The position numbers were made by a program, and so were the translations under genes. A stretch of DNA of 64,000 nucleotides, taken from the NCBI RefSeq assembly GCF_900114745.1, contig NZ_FOUB01000009.1, forward strand, positions 1 to 64,000, read 5' to 3'. A model generated the notes under the pieces. It searched no databases, was not told the origin of the DNA, and saw nothing but the letters and a program-made list of their open reading frames with translations. Positions 16,692 through 24,968 of this stretch are shown here, piece by piece (the first letter of the stretch is position 1; the number at the start of each line of letters is the position of its first letter). The stretch comes from Nitrosomonas communis. Its GTDB lineage: Bacteria > Pseudomonadota > Gammaproteobacteria > Burkholderiales > Nitrosomonadaceae.

Positions 16692-16794
16692 ATTCCATTT
16701 CCAAATCAAAAATAATATGAAAGGGAGCCGCAGACAGTAGAAATAATACGGTAAGGTGAAGCCGACAAAGTCAGTTTTGATTTAGAAATGGAAT
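16692..16794. mobile_element. MITE-like element, copy 2 (103 bp)
   Basis: It has the same 20-bp inverted ends (ATTCCATTTCCAAATCAAAA at the left) and core (GGGAGCCGCAGACAGTA, GACAAAGTCAG) as the other four copies. It lies between the remnant at 16436 and the GNAT gene. Confidence 0.85.
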
Positions 16795-16896
16795 AAGGCA
16801 GTCTATACTGTCATGATCTTCAGATCTGTATATCGTTTTATTTAGGATGATATGTAGTTAGCAAGCCGAGTGGCGATATTTTTCCAGGGTATAAAA

Positions 16897-17748
16897 ATGC
16901 GAAATAAAAACTATACAATTAAAACAATGGATAGAGAGGAAATTGATATTGCTATTGAATGGGCAGCAAAGGAAGGTTGGAACCCAGGGCTTCATGATGC
17001 GGACTGTTATTACACAGCAGACCCAACTGGTTTTCTCATTGGCTTACTAGACGAGGAACCCATCGCCACAATCTCTGCAATCAAATATGGTGAATCTTTT
17101 GGATTTCTCGGGCTCTACATTGTTAAATCAGAATATCGTGGCAAAGGGTATGGTATTCAAATCTGGAATGCTGGCCTTAAATATCTTGAAGGGCGGAATA
17201 TTGGCCTTGATGGAGTTGTGGCCCAGCAAGACAATTACAAAAAGTCTGGATTCAAACTAGCCTATAGCAATATTCGATATGAAGGACACGGTGGTGGCAA
17301 TCCCACTGAAAATGCTGAAATTGTGAAACTGTCCACATTACCTTTTGAAACCATTGATTCATACGATCAACCATTTTTTCCTGCAAACAGATCTCATTTT
17401 ATAAAATGCTGGACAAGCCAACCTGACAGCCATGCCTTGGGCATCATGCAGAGCGGAAAACTAGCAGGGTATGGTGTGATTCGTGCTTGCCACACCGGTT
17501 ACAAGATTGGTCCTCTTTTTGCGGACAATCTAGCATTAGCTGAATCTCTTTTTTTGGCTTTAAAATCCACGGCGAAACCGTCGGAACCAGTTTATCTTGA
17601 TACGCCAAAAGTCAATCAGGCCGCTTTATCATTGGCAGAGCGCCATAATATGAAAGTTTCGTTTGAAACGGCAAGGATGTATACGGGTGAAATACCTAAA
17701 ATTCCGCTAAATCGACTTTTTAGTGTGACGTCCTTTGAAATCGGGTAG
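16897..17748 (+). CDS. GNAT-family N-acetyltransferase with C-terminal acetyltransferase-like domain
   Basis: The ATG at 16897 is preferred, since AGGG precedes it and the motif region follows normally; a GTG at 16870 is possible. The ~283-residue protein has a full GNAT core: EWAAKEGWNPGLHDADCYY, FLGLYIVKSEYRGKGYG (acetyl-CoA binding, V-x-x-x-x-RGKG) and the SGFKLAYSNIRYEG end. A second, degenerate half (GKLAGYGVIRACHTGYKIGPLFA) follows, as in two-domain GNAT proteins of the YitH type. The substrate is unknown. Confidence 0.8.
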   Translation: MRNKNYTIKTMDREEIDIAIEWAAKEGWNPGLHDADCYYTADPTGFLIGLLDEEPIATISAIKYGESFGFLGLYIVKSEYRGKGYGIQIWNAGLKYLEGRNIGLDGVVAQQDNYKKSGFKLAYSNIRYEGHGGGNPTENAEIVKLSTLPFETIDSYDQPFFPANRSHFIKCWTSQPDSHALGIMQSGKLAGYGVIRACHTGYKIGPLFADNLALAESLFLALKSTAKPSEPVYLDTPKVNQAALSLAERHNMKVSFETARMYTGEIPKIPLNRLFSVTSFEIG

Positions 17749-17891
17749 CCTAGGATTGTTCCCTTATGCTCTAGTCATGGCTGACTATACCATGTGGATC
17801 GACCACCGCTATGGCGAATCAGCAGGCCTTTCTCCACCATTGAACCGGGCTGTGAAGCAGGAGGAAAAAAGAAAGCGGGAATGTCAAATGA

Positions 17892-18060
17892 AAGGTCTGA
17901 CCCCGATGACGTGCGAATAACTCTTTTGCATCTTCTCCTCTCGCTTCGCCTTTTAAGTTTCTAGGTTTCAATTGAGGCGAAAGGTATCCTGACACATAGG
18001 GATGTTGCTCGAGAGTTCGAGTTGCAGTTGCAGCGGGATGAAAGCCAGGGGTCAGATCTT
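17892..18060. repeat. 13-bp inverted repeats bounding a 169-bp non-coding segment
   Basis: AAGGTCTGACCCC (17892-17904) and GGGGTCAGATCTT (18048-18060) are inverted with one mismatch. The sequence resembles the GGGGTCAGACCTT motif often found beside Y1/REP-associated transposases. No gene is seen within. It sits directly before hicA. Confidence 0.55.
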
Positions 18061-18161
18061 GAAGTGAGAGTGTGTAAGTATCCCTAACTTGATAATGCAG
18101 TGGAGAAGCTAACCCGGCCCCCTGATTTTCATTGTTATGCGAAGAATACAAGGACAAGCTT

Positions 18162-18359
18162 ATGCCACCAAAAATTAGGGATTTAATCACAGAGCTGGAG
18201 AAGGTGGGATTCGTGAATCGTGGTGGAAAAGGAAGCCATCGAAATTTTGTTCACCCGAGAGCACAGAAACCCATAACGATTTCCGGTAAACTTGGGGATG
18301 ACGCAAAACATTATCAGGTCCGAGCAGTGCGCTTGACCCTAGAGGAGTTGAAGAAATGA
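18162..18359 (+). CDS. hicA: HicA-type mRNA interferase toxin
   Basis: Start at ATG 18162 (MPPKIRDLITELEKVGF). The ~65-residue protein has the double-stranded-RNA-binding-like HicA fold with the catalytic His in GKGSHRNFVHP and the PITISGKLGDD strand. HicA cleaves mRNA when freed from HicB. Its stop overlaps the hicB start (ATGA). Confidence 0.85.
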   Translation: MPPKIRDLITELEKVGFVNRGGKGSHRNFVHPRAQKPITISGKLGDDAKHYQVRAVRLTLEELKK

Positions 18360-18595
18360 AAGACAGCGCGAAATACGCAAAGATTGTCGAATGGTCGGAA
18401 GAAGATCAGTGCTATGTAGGGAGCGCGCCCGGGCTGATTCTCGGCGGTTGCCACGGTGATGATGAGAAACAAGTCTTTGAGGAACTGTGCCAAATCGTCG
18501 AAGAAGCTATAGAACTTTATCGCAAGGATAACAAACCCTTGCCACCAGCCACTTCCGGTCACGACCTTGCCAACAGCTTACAAAACATCGCATAA
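18356..18595 (+). CDS. hicB: HicB-family antitoxin
   Basis: The 79-residue protein has the partial RNase-H-like HicB fold: KYAKIVEWSEEDQCYVGSAP, then GLILGGCHGDDEKQVFEEL and a helix with EEAIELYRKDNKPLPPAT. It overlaps hicA by four bases, so the two are coupled. No C-terminal DNA-binding domain is present, so autorepression may need another factor. Confidence 0.85.
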   Translation: MKDSAKYAKIVEWSEEDQCYVGSAPGLILGGCHGDDEKQVFEELCQIVEEAIELYRKDNKPLPPATSGHDLANSLQNIA

Positions 18596-18652
18596 CCAAC
18601 CCATCCAGCCGACGCCAAAAAGCGACGCGGATGATGGGCGGCGCTGGGCCTC

Positions 18653-19200
18653 ATGAAGCAAAACGCCGACCCTGTTGACAAGTTCTACTCGGAGCCTAAA
18701 GCGTACATCGTCATGTTCCGCGGGCTTGTGTCTGCCTTAGGCGCCATCATTATCGGCGCCACTATCTTCGGTCAAATAAGAGCAGGCCGCTTCCCCGCGT
18801 ATTGGGACTTGCGATTTCTCTTCTATTTCCATTCGGTTGCTATTTCATTCTTGTCATCCTCACGCATATGGGATGCTCGCTTTTCCCTGTTCGGCTCGAC
18901 TCTGAAGGCATCAAAACATCCAACTCAATCGGCATACCAGCATTCGTGGCTTGGAGTGACATAAGGTCAGCGTCGATGCGCGATATTCAATGACTTCCTT
19001 ATATCTTTCTTGACGTTGAGGGTCGAATGTCGACCGTAACCATTCCCATCTGGCTACGCGATCCGCAAGGATTTGTAGCGGCGGTTCGTCGATACGCCGA
19101 GCCAACAAATCCATTAGCCCAACTTGCTACTTCAAGTGAGGCCCAACCCGGCAGTCAACAGGCGCTGCGCAATGAAGCCGCGCAGCGTCTGTTACTTTGA
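18653..19200 (+). pseudogene. Broken gene for a small membrane protein
   Basis: The frame from 18653 gives MKQNADPVDKFYSEPKAYIV and a membrane segment (LVSALGAIIIGATIF). At about 18795-18805 the sense shifts to the next frame (GLAISLLFPFGCYFILVIL, then RLDSEGIKTSNSIGIPAFV). That frame meets a TGA at 18991 but continues in frame with LPYIFLDVEGRMSTVTIPIW, then LRDPQGFVAAVRRYAEP, to 19200. One frameshift and one nonsense codon leave a dead two-helix protein with a PH-like end. It lies just downstream of hicAB. Confidence 0.6.
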
Positions 19201-19978
19201 ATATTATTATCTCTGTTAAAAATGAATTTTGCACTATTTCACCGTCTGCTTCGAGTGGAAAGCTGTCATTTAAATTAACAACCTCAAACATCATTCAAAT
19301 AAAAATATAAGTCATACCATCGAGACGTTCCTTTATTTTTTTCATTAACCGGTAAAATTATTCGGAATGATTATGTTCCGCGGTGTGACAAAGTTCGTGC
19401 AGCAAAACGTTATATACGCTCCCTGGATGCTTTCACCAAATGCGAATTGAGCGGTAATTGTCCTTTGGGCGAGCAGCTACCCATTGGATTTGCAGGATAA
19501 TAGTCTTATCGGTAGTTTTTCTTTTACCCATAGTGTTTGTGAAAGCACTTGATCCAGTCTGCGGTCGAACACTCCTCTCGCTTTGACTTCCAGTACGCCA
19601 CACAGCAGTTTTACTTCCGGCGCAGATCGCGGTGCTTCATGCACGTTCAACACATGTCTACGCCCCGGGTAGAAATGACATTTGCCACTTATATATACGG
19701 TGAGGCAGAATATTTTCACGCGGGCTTTCAAAATAGCGCATTTGGCGAGAGGCGGTCTTTCAGTGCCGCTTCCGGATCTTCTATATCTGACTCGATCGCT
19801 TTATTTTGTTTTAAACTGACTAGCTACTAGGCGCCATTAAGATTAGCCACAAAATTACAGGGTTGAGCAATTTAACGCTTTCTTTCTAGATAGTAGCTGG
19901 ATTGGAATGGTTTCTTTGATGAAACCTGATTGTCTTTCGGTACTAACAAATAGATGTAATAATTTTTTTTCTAAAGAT
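19201..19978. other. No recognisable gene
   Basis: Short frames exist on both strands (for example minus 19477-19731) but none has a ribosome site, domain or signal I can support. It is probably decayed coding DNA. Confidence 0.4.
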
Positions 19979-20055
19979 TGGCGCGCCCGGCAGGATTCGA
20001 ACCCACGACCACTTGGTTCGAAGCCAAGTACTCTATCCAACTGAGCTACGGGCGC
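19979..20055 (-). tRNA. tRNA-Arg (anticodon UCG)
   Basis: The minus strand folds as a full cloverleaf: acceptor GCGCCCG with CGGGCGC, D-arm AGCTCAGTTGGATAGAGT, anticodon stem CTTGG with CCAAG enclosing the CTTCGAA loop (anticodon TCG), T-arm GTGGGTTCGAATCC, discriminator G and an encoded CCA. It reads CGA. Confidence 0.95.
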
Positions 20056-20231
20056 TAGCTTTTCCTCAATATTATGGGAGTATTATAGCAAGCATCTTGT
20101 TCGGCAGAAAATTAAAATTTTTCTGAGATTGAGCAACCAAATTGCACTCACCTTCAGAATAACAAGCTACTGATGTATTTGAATTGCCTTGCAATAATAT
20201 GTGGCGAAATTTCCCTGCTTAAAGCGCAAAA

Positions 20232-20795
20232 TTACTGCTTCAGCATGAGCGTCCAGACGTAAAGTGCCTTGAGCAAGCTCCGGATATGCTCGCGCGTTGC
20301 TTCATCAATCAATCTGCCATTCTGATCAAAAACAGTCTGCGCGTTGCTAATCATCACTTCGGGTCGGTTAAGCAATCGCACATCCAGGAATACTACACTT
20401 TGACGCAAATGATATTGAGCCCGCGCCGTGCCGAAACGGCCAGGGCTAGCGCCCATTACCGCAGCAGGCTTACCAGAAAAAGGCTGTTCGGGTGGACGCG
20501 AGACCCAGTCAATCACATTCTTGAGCACACCGGACATGGAGTAGTTATATTCTGGTGTCACAAAAAGCAGTGCATCAGCAGTTCGAATTTGCTCACGCAA
20601 GTGCTCCACTGGTGTGGGGAATCCCTTAGCGTAGACATCTTCGTTATACAGCGGGATTTCCGTGATATCCGCTATGGCAATATGCATCTCTGCAGGCGCA
20701 AGATGAACCGCCTCTCGCAGGGCTGCAGTATTATAAGAACCTTGCCGCAAACTGCCAGAAATACCCAGCACATTTATTTCATTTGATTTCACCAT
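20232..20795 (-). CDS. NAD(P)H-dependent FMN reductase (quinone/chromate reductase type)
   Basis: The 187-residue flavodoxin-like protein has the FMN phosphate-binding loop GISGSLRQGSYN near residues 12-23 and the isoalloxazine loop TPEYNYSMSGVLKNVIDW near 80-97, as in YieF/ChrR and related two-electron quinone reductases. It would reduce quinones, azo dyes or chromate with NAD(P)H. It heads a run of same-strand genes (two isochorismatase-like proteins, pirin, exporter, amidohydrolase) that resembles a xenobiotic or quinone detoxification set. Confidence 0.85.
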   Translation of the reverse strand: MVKSNEINVLGISGSLRQGSYNTAALREAVHLAPAEMHIAIADITEIPLYNEDVYAKGFPTPVEHLREQIRTADALLFVTPEYNYSMSGVLKNVIDWVSRPPEQPFSGKPAAVMGASPGRFGTARAQYHLRQSVVFLDVRLLNRPEVMISNAQTVFDQNGRLIDEATREHIRSLLKALYVWTLMLKQ

Positions 20796-20912
20796 GATTT
20801 TCCTTCGTTATCCCGACTGAATTTCCGAGAAAATAACTTTTGTGGCTGATCCTGCGCTCAGCCACGGTTTGAAGCTGTGCTTAGTTCACTCACCTATTCG
20901 CTTACTACTTGC

Positions 20913-21539
20913 TTACCTACTCGCTTTGATTGCGGTATAAGCAGTGAAAAGATTACGGTAATCGGGAATATGATTGGAAAACAGAGTGCCAAGACCCTCC
21001 ACATCATTTCGCCAGTCACGATGCAGTTCACAGGCCACCGCAAACCAGCTCATCAACTGCGCACCCGCTTCTGCCATGCGGCTCCACGCCGCTTCGCGCG
21101 TCACTTCATTAAAAGTGCCTGATGCATCCGTCACCACAAATACCTCAAATCCCTCTTCCAAAGCAGAAAGCACAGGAAATGCCACGCAAACCTCGGTAAC
21201 GACACCAGCGATAATCAACTGTTTTCTACCCGTTTGTTTGATTGCTTCAACAAAATCTTCGTTATCCCATGCATTAATTTGTCCTGGGCGGGCAATGTAG
21301 GGCGCATCCGGAAAGGTTTGTTTTAATTCCGGCACCAGCGGGCCATTCGGGCCATCCTCAAAACTGGTGGTCAAAATAGTCGGTAATTTAAAATACTTGG
21401 CTAAATCAGCTAAAGCCAATACGTTATTCTTGAATCTATCTGGTTCGAAATCACGTACTAATGACAGCAATCCGGCCTGATGATCGACCAGTGCGACGAG
21501 CGCATTATTTTTATCCAGGCGATAATAAGTATTACTCAT
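20913..21539 (-). CDS. Isochorismatase-fold hydrolase, YcaC-like
   Basis: The 208-residue protein has the cysteine-hydrolase triad pattern: Asp19 in ALVDHQAG, and Cys118 in GVVTEVCVAF with the preceding cis-peptide valine. The stretch FEDGPNGPLVPEL and the PGQINAWDNEDF segment are typical of YcaC. The substrate of this family is unknown. A second relative with about the same length lies 53 bases upstream on the same strand, so the two probably arose by duplication. Confidence 0.85.
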   Translation of the reverse strand: MSNTYYRLDKNNALVALVDHQAGLLSLVRDFEPDRFKNNVLALADLAKYFKLPTILTTSFEDGPNGPLVPELKQTFPDAPYIARPGQINAWDNEDFVEAIKQTGRKQLIIAGVVTEVCVAFPVLSALEEGFEVFVVTDASGTFNEVTREAAWSRMAEAGAQLMSWFAVACELHRDWRNDVEGLGTLFSNHIPDYRNLFTAYTAIKASR

Positions 21540-21592
21540 TGTATTTCTCCTTATAATGTGTAAAAGAAGACAGCGTCAACGCTTAGAATCCA

Positions 21593-22252
21593 TCAATTCG
21601 CCCTCCTGGCGACTTGCTGCGCTTTCTGGTAGCTCTGGATCAATAGCTGATAATGGAGCATCGCGCCTGAATAAACTTGAGCCCATTCCATGGCATTTGG
21701 TCGACTCCATGATTTTTGTAATTCTGCCAGCGCTGCCATGGTATCGATCGGCACCACGCCTGCCTGAGCCAAACGAGCGATCGTTACATCTGTTGCTATT
21801 TGAGACACGCTACCCGAAGCATCGATCACCGCGAAAACTCTATACCCTTCATGAACCGCGCTGATACAGGGAAATGTCAGGCAAACACTCGTAAGAGTGC
21901 CCGCTATGATCAGTGTTTTGCGTTTGGTTGCTTTTACAGCAGCAACAAAATCAGGGTTGTCCCACACATTAACTTCTCCGCGGCGAGCGATGTATTGGGC
22001 ATGTGCTGCAAACTGATGAACTTCTGGAATAAGCCGTCCATTTGGACCTTGCGGAACCGATGCTGAGGTAATGACGGGAATTTTCTCCGCAGCTGCTGCC
22101 TTGGCCAGAGCAGTTACATTGGCTCGTAGCTCAAGAAGCGGAATATCTTTGACAATCTGAAACAGACCGCTTTGATGGTCAAGCAGTAACATTGCTGCAT
22201 CGCTTGAATCAATCGTGGGTACCCTTCCATCGAAGTTTAATGGTGTATCCAT
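21593..22252 (-). CDS. Isochorismatase-fold hydrolase, second YcaC-like paralogue
   Basis: The start is the ATG at 22252 ([10 protein letters not shown]), since GGAGG lies seven bases before it; an ATG two codons earlier is too close to that site. Asp25 (LLLDHQSG) and Cys124 ([10 protein letters not shown]) give the expected catalytic pair, and [14 protein letters not shown] plus [13 protein letters not shown] match the neighbour at 20913. The C-terminal ~40 residues differ from it. Likely a cytoplasmic amide or ester hydrolase. Confidence 0.82.
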   Translation of the reverse strand: MDTPLNFDGRVPTIDSSDAAMLLLDHQSGLFQIVKDIPLLELRANVTALAKAAAAEKIPVITSASVPQGPNGRLIPEVHQFAAHAQYIARRGEVNVWDNPDFVAAVKATKRKTLIIAGTLTSVCLTFPCISAVHEGYRVFAVIDASGSVSQIATDVTIARLAQAGVVPIDTMAALAELQKSWSRPNAMEWAQVYSGAMLHYQLLIQSYQKAQQVARRAN

Positions 22253-22291
22253 AGCCATACCTCCTTTCAACTAAATATCTCAGGCGGATAA

Positions 22292-22317
22292 CCCTCTCAG
22301 CTAACTGACTGAGAGGG
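22292..22317 (-). terminator. Hairpin after the pirin gene
   Basis: CCCTCTCAG and CTGAGAGGG form a 9-bp perfect stem with an 8-base loop, five bases after the pirin stop. It could end or attenuate transcription into the two isochorismatase genes. No clear T-run follows. Confidence 0.6.
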
Positions 22318-22321
22318 AAAA

Positions 22322-23188
22322 CTAATGGGGCAATTGCCCGAAATGTCCGCTATTAAAATCTGCAATCGCCTGATCGATTTCAGCCTGGCTATTCATGACG
22401 AAAGGACCTTGCCCAACAACCGGTTCATCAATCGGTTCGCCACTAAGCAGAAGCGCCACCACATTCTCCTGGGCATAAATCGATAGCATTTCACCACTGC
22501 GATCGAGCGATACCATTTGCGCTGCTTTTACTTGCGCTTCACCATTGACCAATACTGCCCCATGCAAAACGATGAGCGCTGCATTCCAGCCTTCGGGTAA
22601 CGATAACTCGGCTGACTTTCCATGGTGCAAGCGCAAATCCCAAACATTCATCGGTGTAAACGTGCGCGCAGGTCCTGCATGACCTTGGTAGTTTCCGGCA
22701 ATCACGCGCACAATACCTGCTTCCTCAGGGAGCATCACCACTGGAATGTCTGTTTTGAGGAGCGTCTGGTAGTGCGGTGCAGTCATTTTGTCCTTGGCAG
22801 GCAGATTGACCCAGAGCTGCACCATCTCCAGCCTGCCACCCGCATGTGTAAATGACTCGGAATGAAATTCTTCGTGCAGAATGCCCGAGCCCGCAGTCAT
22901 CCATTGCACATCACCAGGGCCAATCACCCCACCTTGGCCGGTTGAATCCCGATGCGCCACTTCACCATGGTAAACAATAGTGACCGTTTCAAAACCACGG
23001 TGCGGATGTTGCCCTACCCCACGCGGCCGCTCGGCAGGCGCAAGATCGATTGGACCTGCATAATCCAGCAGCAAAAACGGACTCAATAATTTTCCATGGT
23101 TACGATAAGAAAAAAGCGATCGTACGGGAAAACCGTCACCTACCCAATGGAGAGGAGGCGCATCGTAAATACCTAAAATTGTTTTCAT
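22322..23188 (-). CDS. Pirin-family protein (bicupin)
   Basis: The third of three consecutive ATGs (23188) is best spaced from AAGGAG. The ~288-residue bicupin has the metal-binding set HPHRGFET (two His near 61-63) and GILHEEFHSE (His and Glu near 105-107), as in pirin and the quercetinase YhhW. It could act as an iron-dependent dioxygenase on flavonols or catechols, or as a redox-sensitive regulator. The location beside hydrolases and a quinone reductase favours a catabolic or detoxifying role (inference). Confidence 0.87.
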   Translation of the reverse strand: MKTILGIYDAPPLHWVGDGFPVRSLFSYRNHGKLLSPFLLLDYAGPIDLAPAERPRGVGQHPHRGFETVTIVYHGEVAHRDSTGQGGVIGPGDVQWMTAGSGILHEEFHSESFTHAGGRLEMVQLWVNLPAKDKMTAPHYQTLLKTDIPVVMLPEEAGIVRVIAGNYQGHAGPARTFTPMNVWDLRLHHGKSAELSLPEGWNAALIVLHGAVLVNGEAQVKAAQMVSLDRSGEMLSIYAQENVVALLLSGEPIDEPVVGQGPFVMNSQAEIDQAIADFNSGHFGQLPH

Positions 23189-23337
23189 CATCATCTCCTT
23201 ACATGATTTATCTGATAATTGGATAAGACCCAGTGTACATCATCTGAATAGCCCGCATTATCAGCTATCATCGTTCTAATTAGAGAGCAATAAGCCATCA
23301 ATGCCTGAGCCCCATCAGATAACTCGCTTTCCTTTCA

Positions 23338-24966
23338 TCAATCATGATGGGTTGTAGGAATTGCTTGCAAATGATTGCCTGCAGACGGCGTAACAGCATG
23401 CGTCACGCGCGGTGGCGTTGCGCCACGGTGCAAGGCAATAATTTTATCTTGCAGGATTTTGTCGGCGGCAGAGACACGGGCATGTTGGCGCAGATGCACA
23501 AGCCAGGATTCAACCGTGAATATCTCAATAAATCGTCCATGATCCTCGACATCCTCAAAAAATCCCCACTGAATAGCACCGTCGCGGCGGCGAATGATTC
23601 CCAACTCCTGCATCAACAAGTAAAACGCATCGCGATCCGCATCGTCGATACGGTATTCCAGCGTCACCAGAACAGGACCATGATCATGTGAAACGAACGC
23701 GCTCACAGCGGGCTCGCCCCAATGACTAGACGGTGTGTAGTCATGATGCTCGCCCAGATTAAGTTTAAATCGCACTGTGACAGGAATCAGAAAAAGCGCC
23801 AGTAATCCTGACGCCGTTAAGGCCAGCGGCAAGCCGATAATCCCTGCCACTTGCCCCCATCCGAGCGATCCAGCTGTCATCGCACCAAAAAACACCATCT
23901 GAAAAATAGCCAGGCCGCGCGCACGCACCCAATCCGGTAATGCCATCTGTGCCGAAACGTTCAACGATGCTACCGCGATAATCCATGACATGCCGCCTAT
24001 CAATCCGGCGGCGATACCAATGCCTGTGCGTTCACCATGGGCAAACGTCAGCGAACACAGCGCTGTTCCTGCCGTTGCCAGCATTAGGATCTTATCCGCA
24101 CTTACATGTTTTTTCACCACTGGCAGCAGGAATGCGCCTGCCACCGCACCGACCCCCAGCGCAGTCAGTAAAATGCCATAAAGGCTGGGATCGCCCTGTA
24201 ATATCTCCTTTGCCACCAAGGGTAACAATGCCCAGTAGGCAGAGGCGCAAATGAAAAAGGCCAGAGCACGGAGCAGGGTATGACGCAGTGGCGTGCTATG
24301 CAGCGCAAAGCGAACACCTGCGCGCATGGCACCGACCAAGCGCTCTCGCGGCAGCGTATCCGCTTGCGTTGCGGTGGCATGCCACCATACCAACGCTGCC
24401 ACTACGGCAAGATAGGAAACGGCATCAAGCAATACCGTCGCTACTGCCCCCGCCGCTGCCAGAATAAAACCACCCAATGCAGGACCGATAGCTCGGGCGA
24501 TATTGATGCTCACCCCATTCAAGGTGATGGCGGAGCCTAGCGTATCCCGTGGCACAAGACGCGGGATGATCGCCTGCCAAGCGGGCGTAGCGAAAGCTGC
24601 TCCCACACCGGTTATGAAAGTGAATAGCAGCAAAATCCAGGCATTGACACCGTCTTTCCATAGCAGGCCGGCAAACAGAAACAGTGCCACCGCCAGCAGA
24701 ATCTGTGGCCATAGCAATAGCTTGCGGCGATCAAAGAGATCGCCCAGCGCCCCTGCAGGGAGCGCAAACAGGAAGATCGGCAAGGCTGTCGCCGCCTGTA
24801 CCATTGATACCATCAAAGGTGATGGCGACAGTTCTGTCATTACCCAGCCGGAAGTGACATTGAACATCCAAGTGCCGATATTCGAGATCAGTGTCGCTGT
24901 CCACAACACCGTGAAAACGCGATGTTTGAATGGAGAAAATGTCGATCCAACCATTCCGCCTGACAT
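23338..24966 (-). CDS. MFS exporter of the EntS type with C-terminal monooxygenase-like domain
   Basis: The start at 24966 falls just past the stop of the amidohydrolase; an in-frame ATG at 25002 would overlap it. The ~542-residue protein has 10-12 membrane helices (GTWMFNVTSGWVMTEL, then LPAGALGDLFDRRKLLL, the MFS loop 2-3 motif), followed from about residue 420 by a soluble domain (VLVTLEYRIDDADRDAFYLL). Exporters with this fused small domain belong to the enterobactin-exporter-like branch. The C-terminus is His/Thr-rich. Translation is probably coupled to the amidohydrolase. Confidence 0.82.
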   Translation of the reverse strand: MSGGMVGSTFSPFKHRVFTVLWTATLISNIGTWMFNVTSGWVMTELSPSPLMVSMVQAATALPIFLFALPAGALGDLFDRRKLLLWPQILLAVALFLFAGLLWKDGVNAWILLLFTFITGVGAAFATPAWQAIIPRLVPRDTLGSAITLNGVSINIARAIGPALGGFILAAAGAVATVLLDAVSYLAVVAALVWWHATATQADTLPRERLVGAMRAGVRFALHSTPLRHTLLRALAFFICASAYWALLPLVAKEILQGDPSLYGILLTALGVGAVAGAFLLPVVKKHVSADKILMLATAGTALCSLTFAHGERTGIGIAAGLIGGMSWIIAVASLNVSAQMALPDWVRARGLAIFQMVFFGAMTAGSLGWGQVAGIIGLPLALTASGLLALFLIPVTVRFKLNLGEHHDYTPSSHWGEPAVSAFVSHDHGPVLVTLEYRIDDADRDAFYLLMQELGIIRRRDGAIQWGFFEDVEDHGRFIEIFTVESWLVHLRQHARVSAADKILQDKIIALHRGATPPRVTHAVTPSAGNHLQAIPTTHHD

Positions 24967-24968
24967 GA

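Noticed and set aside
19477-19731. Minus-strand frame of 84 codons before tRNA-Arg
   Set aside because: No family, signal peptide or ribosome site could be supported, and the plus strand has an equally long frame.
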